Source of the DNA: Erythrobacter fulvus
GTDB taxonomy: Bacteria > Pseudomonadota > Alphaproteobacteria > Sphingomonadales > Sphingomonadaceae
Length of the DNA: 64,000 nucleotides
Assembly (NCBI RefSeq): GCF_028595285.1
Contig: NZ_JAQQXQ010000002.1
Location: forward strand, 248,001 to 312,000
Direction: 5' to 3'
This document shows positions 16,726 through 24,182 of this stretch, one piece after another. The number at the start of each line of letters is the position of its first letter. Within the stretch, counting starts at the first letter, position 1. The notes below the pieces were generated by a model, which made no database searches, was not told where the DNA came from, and worked only from the letters and a program-made list of their open reading frames with translations. The translations under genes and the position numbers were made by a program.

Positions 16726-18351
16726 ATGTATATCCAGCGGCTTGTTTTTGGAACTCTGTTGGCGCTCGCAAGCGCTTCACGACTTCAGGCGGAGGAACAG
16801 TCGGTCGCTACGGGTGAACTGGACATACGAGAGACCGCGAGCAGGGACGCGCCGGGTTCTTTCCATCTTCGTTATTCTTTCCCAGAAGCCATCGGAGAGG
16901 GCGACAAGATCTACTTACCGGACCGGTGGGGCGAAGCCAATGGGCTCAGCGCATTGATCACCTTAGATCAACGGCCTTCGTCGTCTTGGCAACGGATCGC
17001 GAATGAGCAGCTAAGAGCATTAAAATCAACTCAGCAGCTAAATTATATTATAGCACCCTTGCCACTTTCGAAAGCTTACGACTTCCGCGTTCCCGTTAGC
17101 GGAAAAAAATGGTCATTTGCGTTCGGTCCTTCAATTATTTTGCCGCAAGTGCCTGTAGGTCGCTATAAGGTCGTTGCTGATCCAGCGCTATTTTCAAACA
17201 TCCTTCCAAGACACTCGACCCCTATTGCGAACAATCAACTGTCTGACACTTTCTTTTTGATTGGGGAAGGTCTTCACTATGAAGATACACGCCTGCAAAG
17301 CGGTCAGTTGGTTCGGAAAGCATGGGCAACTGGCCTATCGCCAGCGCAGGTTTCCTCGTTCAAGATCATTGGCGAAGCGGTCCAAGATATTATAGCGGCA
17401 ACAGGAACATGGCCGGATGTTTACTCAGTTGCACTAATTCCATTCATTCGGCCTGATCACGCATCAGCATTCCAAGGCACCGCCGTCAGGGACGGTATGG
17501 CAATAATGCTTTCTGGAGATAGCAAGCTAACGGACCATCGCCTAGCACTATACCATGAGGTTGCTCATCAAATCACTGGCTACGAGCTAGGCACATTAGG
17601 AAGCAACGGTGTTTCTGAAGCAAATTACTGGTTTTACGAGGGCATGACCGATGCCATCGCTAGAATCGTTCTTTTCGAGAGGGGGCGGATATCTGAGGGC
17701 GATTATCGCGAGGGTTGGACTAAAGTTCTACAGTCGTTTGACGAGGCAAATGAAAAATTTGCAATTAATTCAGGTTCTGAACCCGACGAACGAGGCGTAG
17801 TTCCGGCTTACTACCAGTATTGGCGTGGGGCACTAATCGGTCTGGATCTGCATTTTCGTATACAACAAAATCGGCAGCAAAAGGATGGCCTTCTTTTTGC
17901 AGTCAGGCGAGCCGCCGAGATAAATCCCTCAAGATCACCGATAGAAAATTTTTTCGAAGCGCTCGATGAGCTCGATCCCTCGCTGAGGTTTACGGTAGAC
18001 AGTGATTTGGCAGACATTCGCAAATTGAACATCGTTGGTAATCCTGCCTATTCCGGCTGTTTGAAGATCGAGACTACTACCCAGCCTAAATATGAGCTGG
18101 GCTTTGAATTTAGCACACAATCTGACGGAACATTCCGCATCGAGAAGGTATCCGACGGATCGGCTGCAAAAAGGATGGGGCTACGTGAGGGAATGGTCGT
18201 CACAAAGATTTTGCAATCTTCAGGGGGGAACCCCAACAAACAGACGATCTTCGAGATCTCGAATGCTGGCAGGCCCACTGTCTTACAGTTCTATCCTCGC
18301 ACCGAGAAGCAGTATGTTTCCCGCTATTTCGATTCATGTAGGGCGATATAA
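16726..18351 (+). CDS. Secreted M61-like metallopeptidase with C-terminal PDZ domain
   Basis: 541 residues. A signal peptide (RLVFGTLLALASASRLQA) is followed by a beta-rich N-terminal part. The gluzincin zinc site is LYHEVAHQITG near residue 276, with the third ligand Glu likely in WFYEGMTDAIA about 25 residues later. The C-terminal 110 residues look like a PDZ domain (GFEFSTQSDGTFRIEKVSDG, AAKRMGLREGMVVTKI). This order matches the M61 glycyl-aminopeptidase family. The gene is clearly poorer in G+C than its neighbours, especially 17,000-18,100, so it was probably acquired separately as cargo. Confidence 0.75.
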   Translation: MYIQRLVFGTLLALASASRLQAEEQSVATGELDIRETASRDAPGSFHLRYSFPEAIGEGDKIYLPDRWGEANGLSALITLDQRPSSSWQRIANEQLRALKSTQQLNYIIAPLPLSKAYDFRVPVSGKKWSFAFGPSIILPQVPVGRYKVVADPALFSNILPRHSTPIANNQLSDTFFLIGEGLHYEDTRLQSGQLVRKAWATGLSPAQVSSFKIIGEAVQDIIAATGTWPDVYSVALIPFIRPDHASAFQGTAVRDGMAIMLSGDSKLTDHRLALYHEVAHQITGYELGTLGSNGVSEANYWFYEGMTDAIARIVLFERGRISEGDYREGWTKVLQSFDEANEKFAINSGSEPDERGVVPAYYQYWRGALIGLDLHFRIQQNRQQKDGLLFAVRRAAEINPSRSPIENFFEALDELDPSLRFTVDSDLADIRKLNIVGNPAYSGCLKIETTTQPKYELGFEFSTQSDGTFRIEKVSDGSAAKRMGLREGMVVTKILQSSGGNPNKQTIFEISNAGRPTVLQFYPRTEKQYVSRYFDSCRAI

Positions 18352-18663
18352 ATATACATGGGCGGGGTGCAGTCTTTTGGCAATTGTCGGCCTGTCTCCG
18401 CACCGCACTCTAGCATCCCCATCCATTCAAGTGCGTGCAATCGCGTGGGAGCTGAACCGCACGATTGCCAGCAGGGCCAGCGGCAACGGGAAGTCGCACA
18501 AACAATCCGAAGATATGGTCGCCACGATCAGGCAGCGCTGGTCGGAAACAATTTTGCCAAAGGAAAGTCGTCCAGAAAGGGGTCGAAATGAGAATTTCGG
18601 CTTTCGGCGAGAAACCCACCGAATCTGCCTGGCAGGTATCAGGATCGCGACGCGCCCGCGCTC
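18352..18663. other. Intergenic region, no gene supported
   Basis: About 310 bp. Short open frames exist in several phases but none shows a ribosome-binding site or recognisable motif. It may hold decayed coding sequence. Confidence 0.4.
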
Positions 18664-19143
18664 ATGACCGTAGCTGGGTGGAAAGCTGACTCGACAAAGT
18701 TTGGCGATAGCCGCATGCTCCGCTTAATGTCTGGATCTTCAACTTGGTTTCCGATGGCTGGGATTGGCGGTGCCGTCGTTGCGTCGATTATTTATCGACT
18801 TAAGGTTGGCAAGCCGATCTATCCAGAAATCGCACCGGACGCCCTTTTCGCCGAACGCAGAGCTGGAGGACCATGGGCATCTAATTGCCTGTTGGTTTCC
18901 GTAACAATCGAAGAACTTAGGATTGAGCCTGCATTTCCTTTCAACCTTATGTTTCTTCCCGAGATATGGGGAGCGGAATATCGCGTTCCTATAAGCGAAA
19001 TCAAAAGCGCTGAATTATCTCGGGGTTGGTTGATGAATACGAAAATCGGGTTGAAGGACGGTAAGACGATCTCGTTGAGGCTGAAGCTTCCTGACTCTTT
19101 CCTCCAAGCGCTCAAAACCGCACTAAGTCAGTCAAAATCCTGA
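18664..19143 (+). CDS. Hypothetical membrane-anchored protein
   Basis: 159 residues. One hydrophobic segment lies near residues 30-45 (MAGIGGAVVASIIYRL). The rest is a small beta-rich domain with LLVSVTIEELRIEPAF, AEYRVPISEIKSAEL and LKDGKTISLRLKL. The pattern of short strands ending in a helix (SFLQALKTAL) recalls a PH-like domain, but this is only shape. No strong ribosome-binding site supports ATG 18664; ATG 18715 is also possible. Confidence 0.45.
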   Translation: MTVAGWKADSTKFGDSRMLRLMSGSSTWFPMAGIGGAVVASIIYRLKVGKPIYPEIAPDALFAERRAGGPWASNCLLVSVTIEELRIEPAFPFNLMFLPEIWGAEYRVPISEIKSAELSRGWLMNTKIGLKDGKTISLRLKLPDSFLQALKTALSQSKS

Positions 19144-19149
19144 ACGGCA

Positions 19150-19260
19150 GCATTGGGGTCGCTTGCTGAACGGCAGGTTTTTTCCGAACCCCCAGTAAAG
19201 CCGCCCCGCCGCTTTTGCGATTGAGCCGGGGCACCGTTTAAGACCGATGATGGATGGGCT
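19150..19260 (-). repeat. Dispersed intergenic repeat, copy E (inverted)
   Basis: Read on the minus strand it gives GCAAAAGCGGCGGGGCGGCT, GGAAAAAACCTGCCGTTCAG and the ending CAAGCGACCCCAAT, closely matching copies B and C but in opposite orientation. Confidence 0.6.
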
Positions 19261-19329
19261 CGTATTGGAAGACCCGGCGCTGATATCGGCTTTGGGGCGA
19301 GCATAGATCGTTGCCAATTGGCCCCAGAC

Positions 19330-20322
19330 CTATGGCAGTGCGTCGAAGCGACGTCGGTATTCGTGAACCATCACCCGCAGCCTCTCAGGCTGTAGGACCT
19401 CGACCGAGGTGCCCCATGAATAAAGGTGCCAGCACATCTCCAGCAGGCCTGATGCTCGGAACCGGACAAGCAACGATCCATCCCGCTCTTCTTCGACCGT
19501 CTGTGTCGGGTGGAAAACGAATCGACGGGCACGAGCCGCGGCTTCGGGCGAAAAGCGCCAGACCACATCGCCATACTCGGCGGAATTCTCGTAGGAGCCA
19601 AAGCCGCGTTCGGCATGCTGGCGAATGTCGAAGCCGGCATCGAATTCGAAGCTCTCCGGCAAAACCTCTGCCTCGGCTATCTCCTCGACCCGGTAATGCT
19701 GCAGAGGGGCGGATATCGGCTTTGCCGTATCGCGGGCGACAAGATAGCGGCGCACACCTAGAAGCAGGCCGTGAGGTGCAACGATGCGGTCGACGGGCTT
19801 GGCCTGCCCTCGCTTGCGGTAGGGGAACCGGAGCAGGAACGGCCCCTTCAAGGCTTCGTAAATGGCGGTGTCGACCTCACGTATGGCTGCGGGTTTGGGC
19901 CCAGGCCGTGCAGCATGGCCAAGCGCCTCGAGGAGTGCCTCTTCATCGACAGCAAGCCGTGTCCCCTTCTCCGGCGGGACCAGCGCTCGGACCTTTTGCG
20001 CCAGGCCGCGGGCAAGATTGGCCTCCTGCAGCATACCCGCTTGCTCGAGTTGAGATATGCCGGCCGAAAGCGCTGCAAGCTCCTCAGACGAGGGGGACAA
20101 GAGCGCCGCTACATACCGCGCCGGGATATGCCATCGCTTCTTGCGATCCTCGCCCTCGCTGGCTTCGGTTTGGGGGAACGTAGTCTCAAGGGCCTCGGTC
20201 ATTCGCTGCGCTGTCCGGTAGACGCAGCCGAACTCCTCGACGATTTCCTCAAGCGACACGCCGCTGCGACGCGTCGCCAGCATCGCGAGCTTCAACAGGT
20301 CCTGAGCCTTGGCGAATGACAT
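19330..20322 (-). CDS. WYL-domain transcriptional regulator
   Basis: 330 residues. The N-terminal winged helix-turn-helix (LLKLAMLATRRSGVSLEEIV, then YRTAQRMTEALE) leads into a linker, then a WYL domain around residues 140-230 with RKRGQAKPVDRIVAPHGLL and GVRRYLVARDT, and a C-terminal WCX-type extension. WYL regulators sense ligands, probably nucleic acids or nucleotides, and many (BrxR, CapW) repress phage-defence genes. GGAGG lies about 9 bp upstream of ATG 20322. A short motif found three times nearby, once 14 bp upstream of this gene, is a likely operator. Confidence 0.88.
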   Translation of the reverse strand: MSFAKAQDLLKLAMLATRRSGVSLEEIVEEFGCVYRTAQRMTEALETTFPQTEASEGEDRKKRWHIPARYVAALLSPSSEELAALSAGISQLEQAGMLQEANLARGLAQKVRALVPPEKGTRLAVDEEALLEALGHAARPGPKPAAIREVDTAIYEALKGPFLLRFPYRKRGQAKPVDRIVAPHGLLLGVRRYLVARDTAKPISAPLQHYRVEEIAEAEVLPESFEFDAGFDIRQHAERGFGSYENSAEYGDVVWRFSPEAAARARRFVFHPTQTVEEERDGSLLVRFRASGLLEMCWHLYSWGTSVEVLQPERLRVMVHEYRRRFDALP

Positions 20323-20335
20323 CGAAATCCTCCAC

Positions 20336-20348
20336 GACAGCTTTTGTC
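20336..20348. promoter_or_regulatory. Operator-like motif, copy 1 (before the WYL gene)
   Basis: GACAGCTTTTGTC, a partial palindrome with GACA and TGTC arms, lies 14 bp upstream of the WYL start codon. It differs by one base from copies 2 and 3. Confidence 0.6.
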
Positions 20349-20504
20349 ATGTGGACCGGCTGTAGCCGAGGTCATGTCGCTATGCATCCGAATTATCGAG
20401 GAAAATTCGATTCTTTCGAGGTCTCGCCTGACGTGTCTGAAGGGCTGTAGTCGCGCCCACCGGGCATTCGACAATGGACTTCGCGCGTTCCGCAATACGG
20501 GCAT

Positions 20505-20517
20505 GACAGGTTTTGTC
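20505..20517. promoter_or_regulatory. Operator-like motif, copy 2 (before the ubiquitin-like gene)
   Basis: GACAGGTTTTGTC lies 47 bp before the start codon at 20565, where it would overlap or abut a promoter. It is identical to copy 3. Confidence 0.6.
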
Positions 20518-20564
20518 GTTGGTGTCTGCGATAATCCTCTCAACGGAAAAAAGGAGCATCACAG

Positions 20565-20825
20565 ATGGCTTACTGGGACCTCGGAATGAAGCACATCGTC
20601 GATGTTGACGGGCAGCTGCTCGCCATCGACGCTGACGTGATCGACACGACCAGACTGCTCGAAAAGGCAAAGCGGCCGACCGATAGGCATCTGGTCATGG
20701 TCCGTGCCGGGGAGCGGATTCTACTTCAACCGCGGCAGCTGGTCCGCCTCTCGAGGAATGAGGTCTTGTTCTTCGAAACGGATGAACGTGCAGCAGGCCA
20801 ACACGATTGGCGCCAGGCCGCCTGA
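20565..20825 (+). CDS. Small protein resembling a single multiubiquitin-type beta-grasp domain
   Basis: 86 residues. The central 60 follow the strand-helix-strand order of the bacterial multiubiquitin domain: KHIVDVDGQLLAID, a helix DTTRLLEKAKRP, then RHLVMVRAGERILLQP, QLVRLSRNEV and LFFETDE. Multiubiquitin domains typically end in such an ERFxT-type strand. There is no C-terminal Gly-Gly and no E1, E2 or JAB gene next to it, so conjugation is not indicated. GGAG lies about 8 bp before the ATG. An operator-like motif shared with the WYL gene lies upstream, suggesting WYL control. The fold assignment is from pattern only. Confidence 0.6.
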   Translation: MAYWDLGMKHIVDVDGQLLAIDADVIDTTRLLEKAKRPTDRHLVMVRAGERILLQPRQLVRLSRNEVLFFETDERAAGQHDWRQAA

Positions 20826-20848
20826 GGCTGCTGCTAGAAATTGAGCAC

Positions 20849-20861
20849 GACAGGTTTTGTC
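20849..20861. promoter_or_regulatory. Operator-like motif, copy 3 (before the SGRYV repeat gene)
   Basis: GACAGGTTTTGTC, identical to copy 2, lies 24 bp after the ubiquitin-like gene and 95 bp before the start at 20957. Confidence 0.55.
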
Positions 20862-20956
20862 TGGTTGAACTCGTATGTTCCATCGTGGCCCGCGATCCGC
20901 ATCCAAGAAGGTCGGCGGCGGGAAATGCTTTCAACTGGATCGTGAGGATGATTGGA

Positions 20957-21163
20957 ATGGCAAAGGGTGGTGGATTTCGCAGCGCAAAGAGCGGGCGCTA
21001 CGTGAGCAAGGCGGAGGGCCGCTCAAGCCCATCAACGACAGTTCGTGAGGCCCCGGGCAAGAGCGGGTCGTCAGGGGTCCGGTATCGTAGTGCCATCACC
21101 GGACGCTACGTCACGAAGAAGCATGGCAAGGCTAACCCGGGCACCACACTGCGCGAAAAGTAG
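20957..21163 (+). CDS. Small basic protein with two SGRYV repeats
   Basis: 68 residues made almost wholly of two tandem repeats: FRSAKSGRYVSKAEGRSSP plus STTVRE, and YRSAITGRYVTKKHGKANP plus GTTLREK. The pattern is (F/Y)RSAx(S/T)GRYV(S/T)Kxx(G)xxxPxTT(V/L)RE. Small proteins with this repeat are widespread in bacteria and carry no agreed function. ATG 20957 is preferred to ATG 20948, which overlaps the GAGG site. The gene follows the ubiquitin-like gene and has its own copy of the WYL-associated motif, so the three genes probably act together. Confidence 0.65.
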   Translation: MAKGGGFRSAKSGRYVSKAEGRSSPSTTVREAPGKSGSSGVRYRSAITGRYVTKKHGKANPGTTLREK

Positions 21164-21337
21164 CCTGCCTCACAGCCGCACAAATTTGGGTGCCGTCGTT
21201 GGTGACGGCTGCCCCGTGCAGCCTTCTTCACCGAGACTTTCCACAACTTACTATCTGTTAATATTGATCTTTTATCGACCCGGGCGTCGCTTCCGGATAA
21301 CGGGGCGCCGCTCATTTTGAGCACTTAAGGAGGAAAT

Positions 21338-21958
21338 ATGAAGTTCGCACTTTGTGCGGCTGCGGTCGCAGCTGTCTCCCTTGCAACCCCGGCCATGGCT
21401 CAGGACGAGTCCGAGGCGGGTGGCAACTTCCATGTCGGCGCTATTGCCGGCATCGATAGCGTCGAATTCGAAGTCGACAACGTGAGCGACAACGAAGCTG
21501 ATGCCGTGTTCGGTATCGCCGCGGGCTATGATTATCAGTTCGCCAGCGGCCTGGTCCTTGGCGTTGAAGGCGAGTGGACAGACTCGAGCGTTGGCATTGC
21601 GGTGGACGATGTCTTCGCTCTGGGCGACCGTCTGTCGCTCAATGCCGGGCGCGATCTCTATGTCGGTGTGCGTGGCGGCTACCGGATCGGCAGCAATGGC
21701 CTGATCTATGGCAAGTTGGGCTACACCAATGCGTCGGCCATCCTTGCGTATAATGACGGCACGGGCCGTGTGAGCGAGGACGATCAGCTCGACGGCATTC
21801 GTGTCGGCGCTGGCGGTGAAATCGGCTTCGGCGAGAATTTCGCGCTGCGCCTCGAATACCGTTACTCTGACTATGGCGAATATGACTACGCCGGGATCAA
21901 TACCGGCCTGAACGTCTCGCGCCACCAGGGTGTCGCGGCTCTCGTCGCCAAGTTCTGA
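21338..21958 (+). CDS. Outer-membrane beta-barrel protein (OmpA/Omp25-like)
   Basis: 206 residues. A signal peptide ends in TPAMAQ. The mature protein alternates short aromatic-flanked strands (GNFHVGAIAGIDSVEFEV, AAGYDYQFASGLVLGVEGEW, YVGVRGGYRI, LIYGKLGYTN, FALRLEYRYSDYGEYDY) and ends in Phe, the usual signal for BAM-mediated insertion. This is the eight-stranded porin family common in rhizobia and sphingomonads. AAGGAGG lies 7 bp upstream of the start. It may act as a surface protein of the element, or simply be cargo. Confidence 0.85.
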   Translation: MKFALCAAAVAAVSLATPAMAQDESEAGGNFHVGAIAGIDSVEFEVDNVSDNEADAVFGIAAGYDYQFASGLVLGVEGEWTDSSVGIAVDDVFALGDRLSLNAGRDLYVGVRGGYRIGSNGLIYGKLGYTNASAILAYNDGTGRVSEDDQLDGIRVGAGGEIGFGENFALRLEYRYSDYGEYDYAGINTGLNVSRHQGVAALVAKF

Positions 21959-21965
21959 TCCGCAA

Positions 21966-22003
21966 GATCCGCTGGGCTTGCCAGATCGCAGGCCCAGCGG
22001 ATC
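21966..22003 (+). terminator. Terminator hairpin after the OMP gene
   Basis: GATCCGCTGGGC (21966-21977) and GCCCAGCGGATC (21992-22003) form a perfect 12-bp stem with a 14-nt loop, starting 8 bp after the stop codon. Confidence 0.8.
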
Positions 22004-22122
22004 ACAAACTACTGAATATCAACAATGAGGCTGGCAGCTGACCCGTGGGGTGCAGCGTCCCATCCAGCGCGTCGGACATCGGAGGCAGGGGTCGCCTCCC
22101 TACTTGCCCAAAGGGGGTTTTT

Positions 22123-22764
22123 ATGAAGAAAGCTGCAATCTCACTATTCGTGGCGCTAGCTGCCGGGGCGGCGCAGGCACAGGATGTCGACAATGGGGTG
22201 CCTGTTCAAGCTGTCCAGGCGACAGCCGAGCCGCAGGTCTATCTCCCGGCGGGCACGGAAATTCCGCTCAAGATCACCCAGACCGTCACTACCAAGGGAG
22301 ACAGCTGGAAAGAGGGCGATCAGTTCAACCTCGTTGTTGCTGCCGATGTTCGCTTGGGCGACTATATTGTCATTCCGCAGGGCACCAAGGCCGTGGGGCG
22401 GATCACTTGGCTGACCAGCCGTGGTGCTTTCGGCAAATCGGGCAAGATGGATGTCGAACTCGAGTATCTTCAGCTCGGCAATCGCCGTGTGAACATCGAT
22501 GGAACCTATCGCCAGGAAGGCAACGGTGCCACGCTCGCGACGGTCGGCGGCGTCATTGCAGCTGGTGTCTTCGCCGGCTTCATCACCGGTCGCAGCGGTG
22601 AAATCCCGCAGGGCCGGGAACTCATGGCGACGCTGGAGTCGAATCTGCCCGTCGCGCTTCCGAAGGGCGCAACGATTGCGCCGGCGCCGGTGCAAGCCGT
22701 TGCTGCCCAACCGGTTCAACCTACCCCGGTGACGACAGGCGAGCCCGAGCAAGGGCAGGAGTGA
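22123..22764 (+). CDS. Secreted protein with TrbI-like beta domain
   Basis: 213 residues with signal peptide MKKAAISLFVALAAGAAQAQ. The central domain YLPAGTEIPLKITQTVTTKG, then LGDYIVIPQGTKAVGRITW, then FGKSGKMDVELEYLQLGNRR resembles the beta-barrel of VirB10/TrbI proteins, where LPAGTxIPLxL and VIPxGxxxxG motifs recur. A glycine-rich hydrophobic stretch (TVGGVIAAGVFAGFITG) follows, then a Pro/Gln-rich tail. It lacks the membrane anchor and full length of a true VirB10, so it is a related soluble protein. Upstream is a GGAGGC/GCCTCC hairpin at 22081-22099. Confidence 0.6.
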   Translation: MKKAAISLFVALAAGAAQAQDVDNGVPVQAVQATAEPQVYLPAGTEIPLKITQTVTTKGDSWKEGDQFNLVVAADVRLGDYIVIPQGTKAVGRITWLTSRGAFGKSGKMDVELEYLQLGNRRVNIDGTYRQEGNGATLATVGGVIAAGVFAGFITGRSGEIPQGRELMATLESNLPVALPKGATIAPAPVQAVAAQPVQPTPVTTGEPEQGQE

Positions 22765-23002
22765 TCTCCAATAAGGTCTTCGGACGGGGACGGCGACTGG
22801 GATCTCAGTAAGGCCGGGATCCGAAGTCCGTAACGTTCAGCCGAAGAGGATCATTTGGAAAGTGGGGCGGCGGGTTATCGGGTCGCTGGCGCCGCCCCAG
22901 CCCTTTTTCCTCGGGGGCGAGGCTGAAGGGCTTGGAAACACGATTACGCTGCCCGCTGACCTCAAGCAAGCAGCTAAAATAGGTGAGAAATCTCAGGTGT
23001 CT

Positions 23003-23434
23003 TCAGGGGCATCTGTGCCCGCGCCAGAACCGCTCCCAGCGCAGCGCCCATCCGCCGCGAACCATAGCACAATTGATATCACCCGTGCGGGGCGAGACAC
23101 ACCAGGCAGCGGTGCGGTCACCGCCTCCGGAGCCATCCGAACGGCAAGTCAGGGCCGGGCCAGTGACAAGGATATGTCCATGCCTGCCGACGCCGGTGCG
23201 CGTGCCCAGCAGGTTCACCAACGCATCCCTCGCTGCCTCGGCGCTGGCAGCCGGGCAGGGATGACCTGGGGAACAGGTCCCATCCAATTCACGCGCAGCA
23301 ATGCCGGATAGCCGAATACGCGGGCCTTCCTCGCACCAGATTGGCCCATCGCCGTCCCAGACGTGGGTGGGCGTGCAGGTAAACACCTGACCAGCGGGAA
23401 CAGGCGAGAGGATCATCAACAGCGCAGAGATCAT
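23003..23434 (-). CDS. Secreted thermonuclease (SNase)-like protein
   Basis: 143 residues from ATG 23434. A signal-like N-terminus (MISALLMILSPVPAGQ) is followed by FTCTPTHVWDGDGPIWCEEG, PRIRLSGIAARELDG and AAWCVSPRTGDINCAMVRGGWALRWERFW. This is the small SNase-like family of alphaproteobacteria. In staphylococcal nuclease the acidic and Arg residues of DGDT...RLxGIDxPE are catalytic. Here the Glu of AARE and the RIRL Arg remain, but the ending differs, so activity is uncertain. Six cysteines suggest disulfides. The upstream gap 22765-23002 holds nothing I can support. Confidence 0.65.
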   Translation of the reverse strand: MISALLMILSPVPAGQVFTCTPTHVWDGDGPIWCEEGPRIRLSGIAARELDGTCSPGHPCPAASAEAARDALVNLLGTRTGVGRHGHILVTGPALTCRSDGSGGGDRTAAWCVSPRTGDINCAMVRGGWALRWERFWRGHRCP

Positions 23435-23477
23435 GGCGTCCGGATAGGTCAAGCTTAGCTCAAGGCGCAAGTGCAAT

Positions 23478-23537
23478 CTGAGCTTTCTCAGAGCTTTAGC
23501 TTCCCTCTTCTGGCGGCTGCCGTTCCCGAAAGCTCAG
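23478..23537. repeat. 10-bp inverted repeat between two minus-strand genes
   Basis: CTGAGCTTTC (23478-23487) and GAAAGCTCAG (23528-23537) are perfect arms 40 bp apart. They lie just after the ART-like gene's stop codon, so a terminator is possible. Confidence 0.4.
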
Positions 23538-23576
23538 ATGATGGCCGATGGGTTCGGGACAGAGGAATCCCAAGCC

Positions 23577-24029
23577 CTATTCCGGCACGAGGATATCAAT
23601 GCTCAAAAACTGATCGGGCGGGATGGTGCCAAAATAGAGCCACCACGTTTTCGCCTTCTGGGGCGTGGCGCCAGCCGCCTCCTCCAAACGCGCGGGGTAT
23701 CCCGGATCACAGTTCTTCCGTGACCATGTCCGCCACCTCTTCAGCTTGGGATCTGAAAGTGACAGCCTCAAGCTGATACGAGCCTCCTTTTTGTTAGCGA
23801 AACGCGTCCCGGCGGGGACGTTCCAACCGCTTCGGGATAATTGGAGCGAGTGCTCTTCGGTCACGATGTATCCACCCAAGTCTAAGCCATGACCGGTCGG
23901 ATCAGGGTCGGTCGTGAGATTGACCGCCTGCGCCACGCGCCTGTCGTTGTAGGGTGCCTCACCATAGATCAGGCCTTCGGAACAGATCGCGTCCAATGCG
24001 TCGCGGGTGGTGTAGTGATAGAAAATCAT
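23577..24029 (-). CDS. Putative ADP-ribosyltransferase-fold protein
   Basis: 150 residues from the Met of MIFYHYTT. The start FYHYTTRDALDAICSEGLI, a strand with a HYTT core followed by a helix, is the opening of many ART-fold proteins (RES, DarT-like and related toxins). AVNLTTDPDPTGHGLD follows where those proteins carry a nearby loop, and LRLSLSDPKLKRW, then TWWLYFGTIPPDQFLSIDILVPE closes the fold. The family's catalytic Glu cannot be placed with certainty. No antitoxin-like partner is adjacent. Starts at 24071 or 24086 are also possible. Confidence 0.45.
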   Translation of the reverse strand: MIFYHYTTRDALDAICSEGLIYGEAPYNDRRVAQAVNLTTDPDPTGHGLDLGGYIVTEEHSLQLSRSGWNVPAGTRFANKKEARISLRLSLSDPKLKRWRTWSRKNCDPGYPARLEEAAGATPQKAKTWWLYFGTIPPDQFLSIDILVPE

Positions 24030-24182
24030 GCTCCGTGCATATGCAAGCGTGAATTTATAATGCGTTATCATCAAGTTCCGGAGCACGGCGATTGACAGGC
24101 TTCGGCAGCGCCTCGCGGTTGAGGTTGGTAGGAGAGGGGAAAAGTTTCCCTCGGCCAGCCTCGCCAGAAGCGAGGTTCAATC

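Noticed and set aside
20565-21163. Complete bacterial ubiquitin-like conjugation operon
   Set aside because: No E1, E2 or JAB-type gene nearby and no C-terminal Gly-Gly on the beta-grasp protein.
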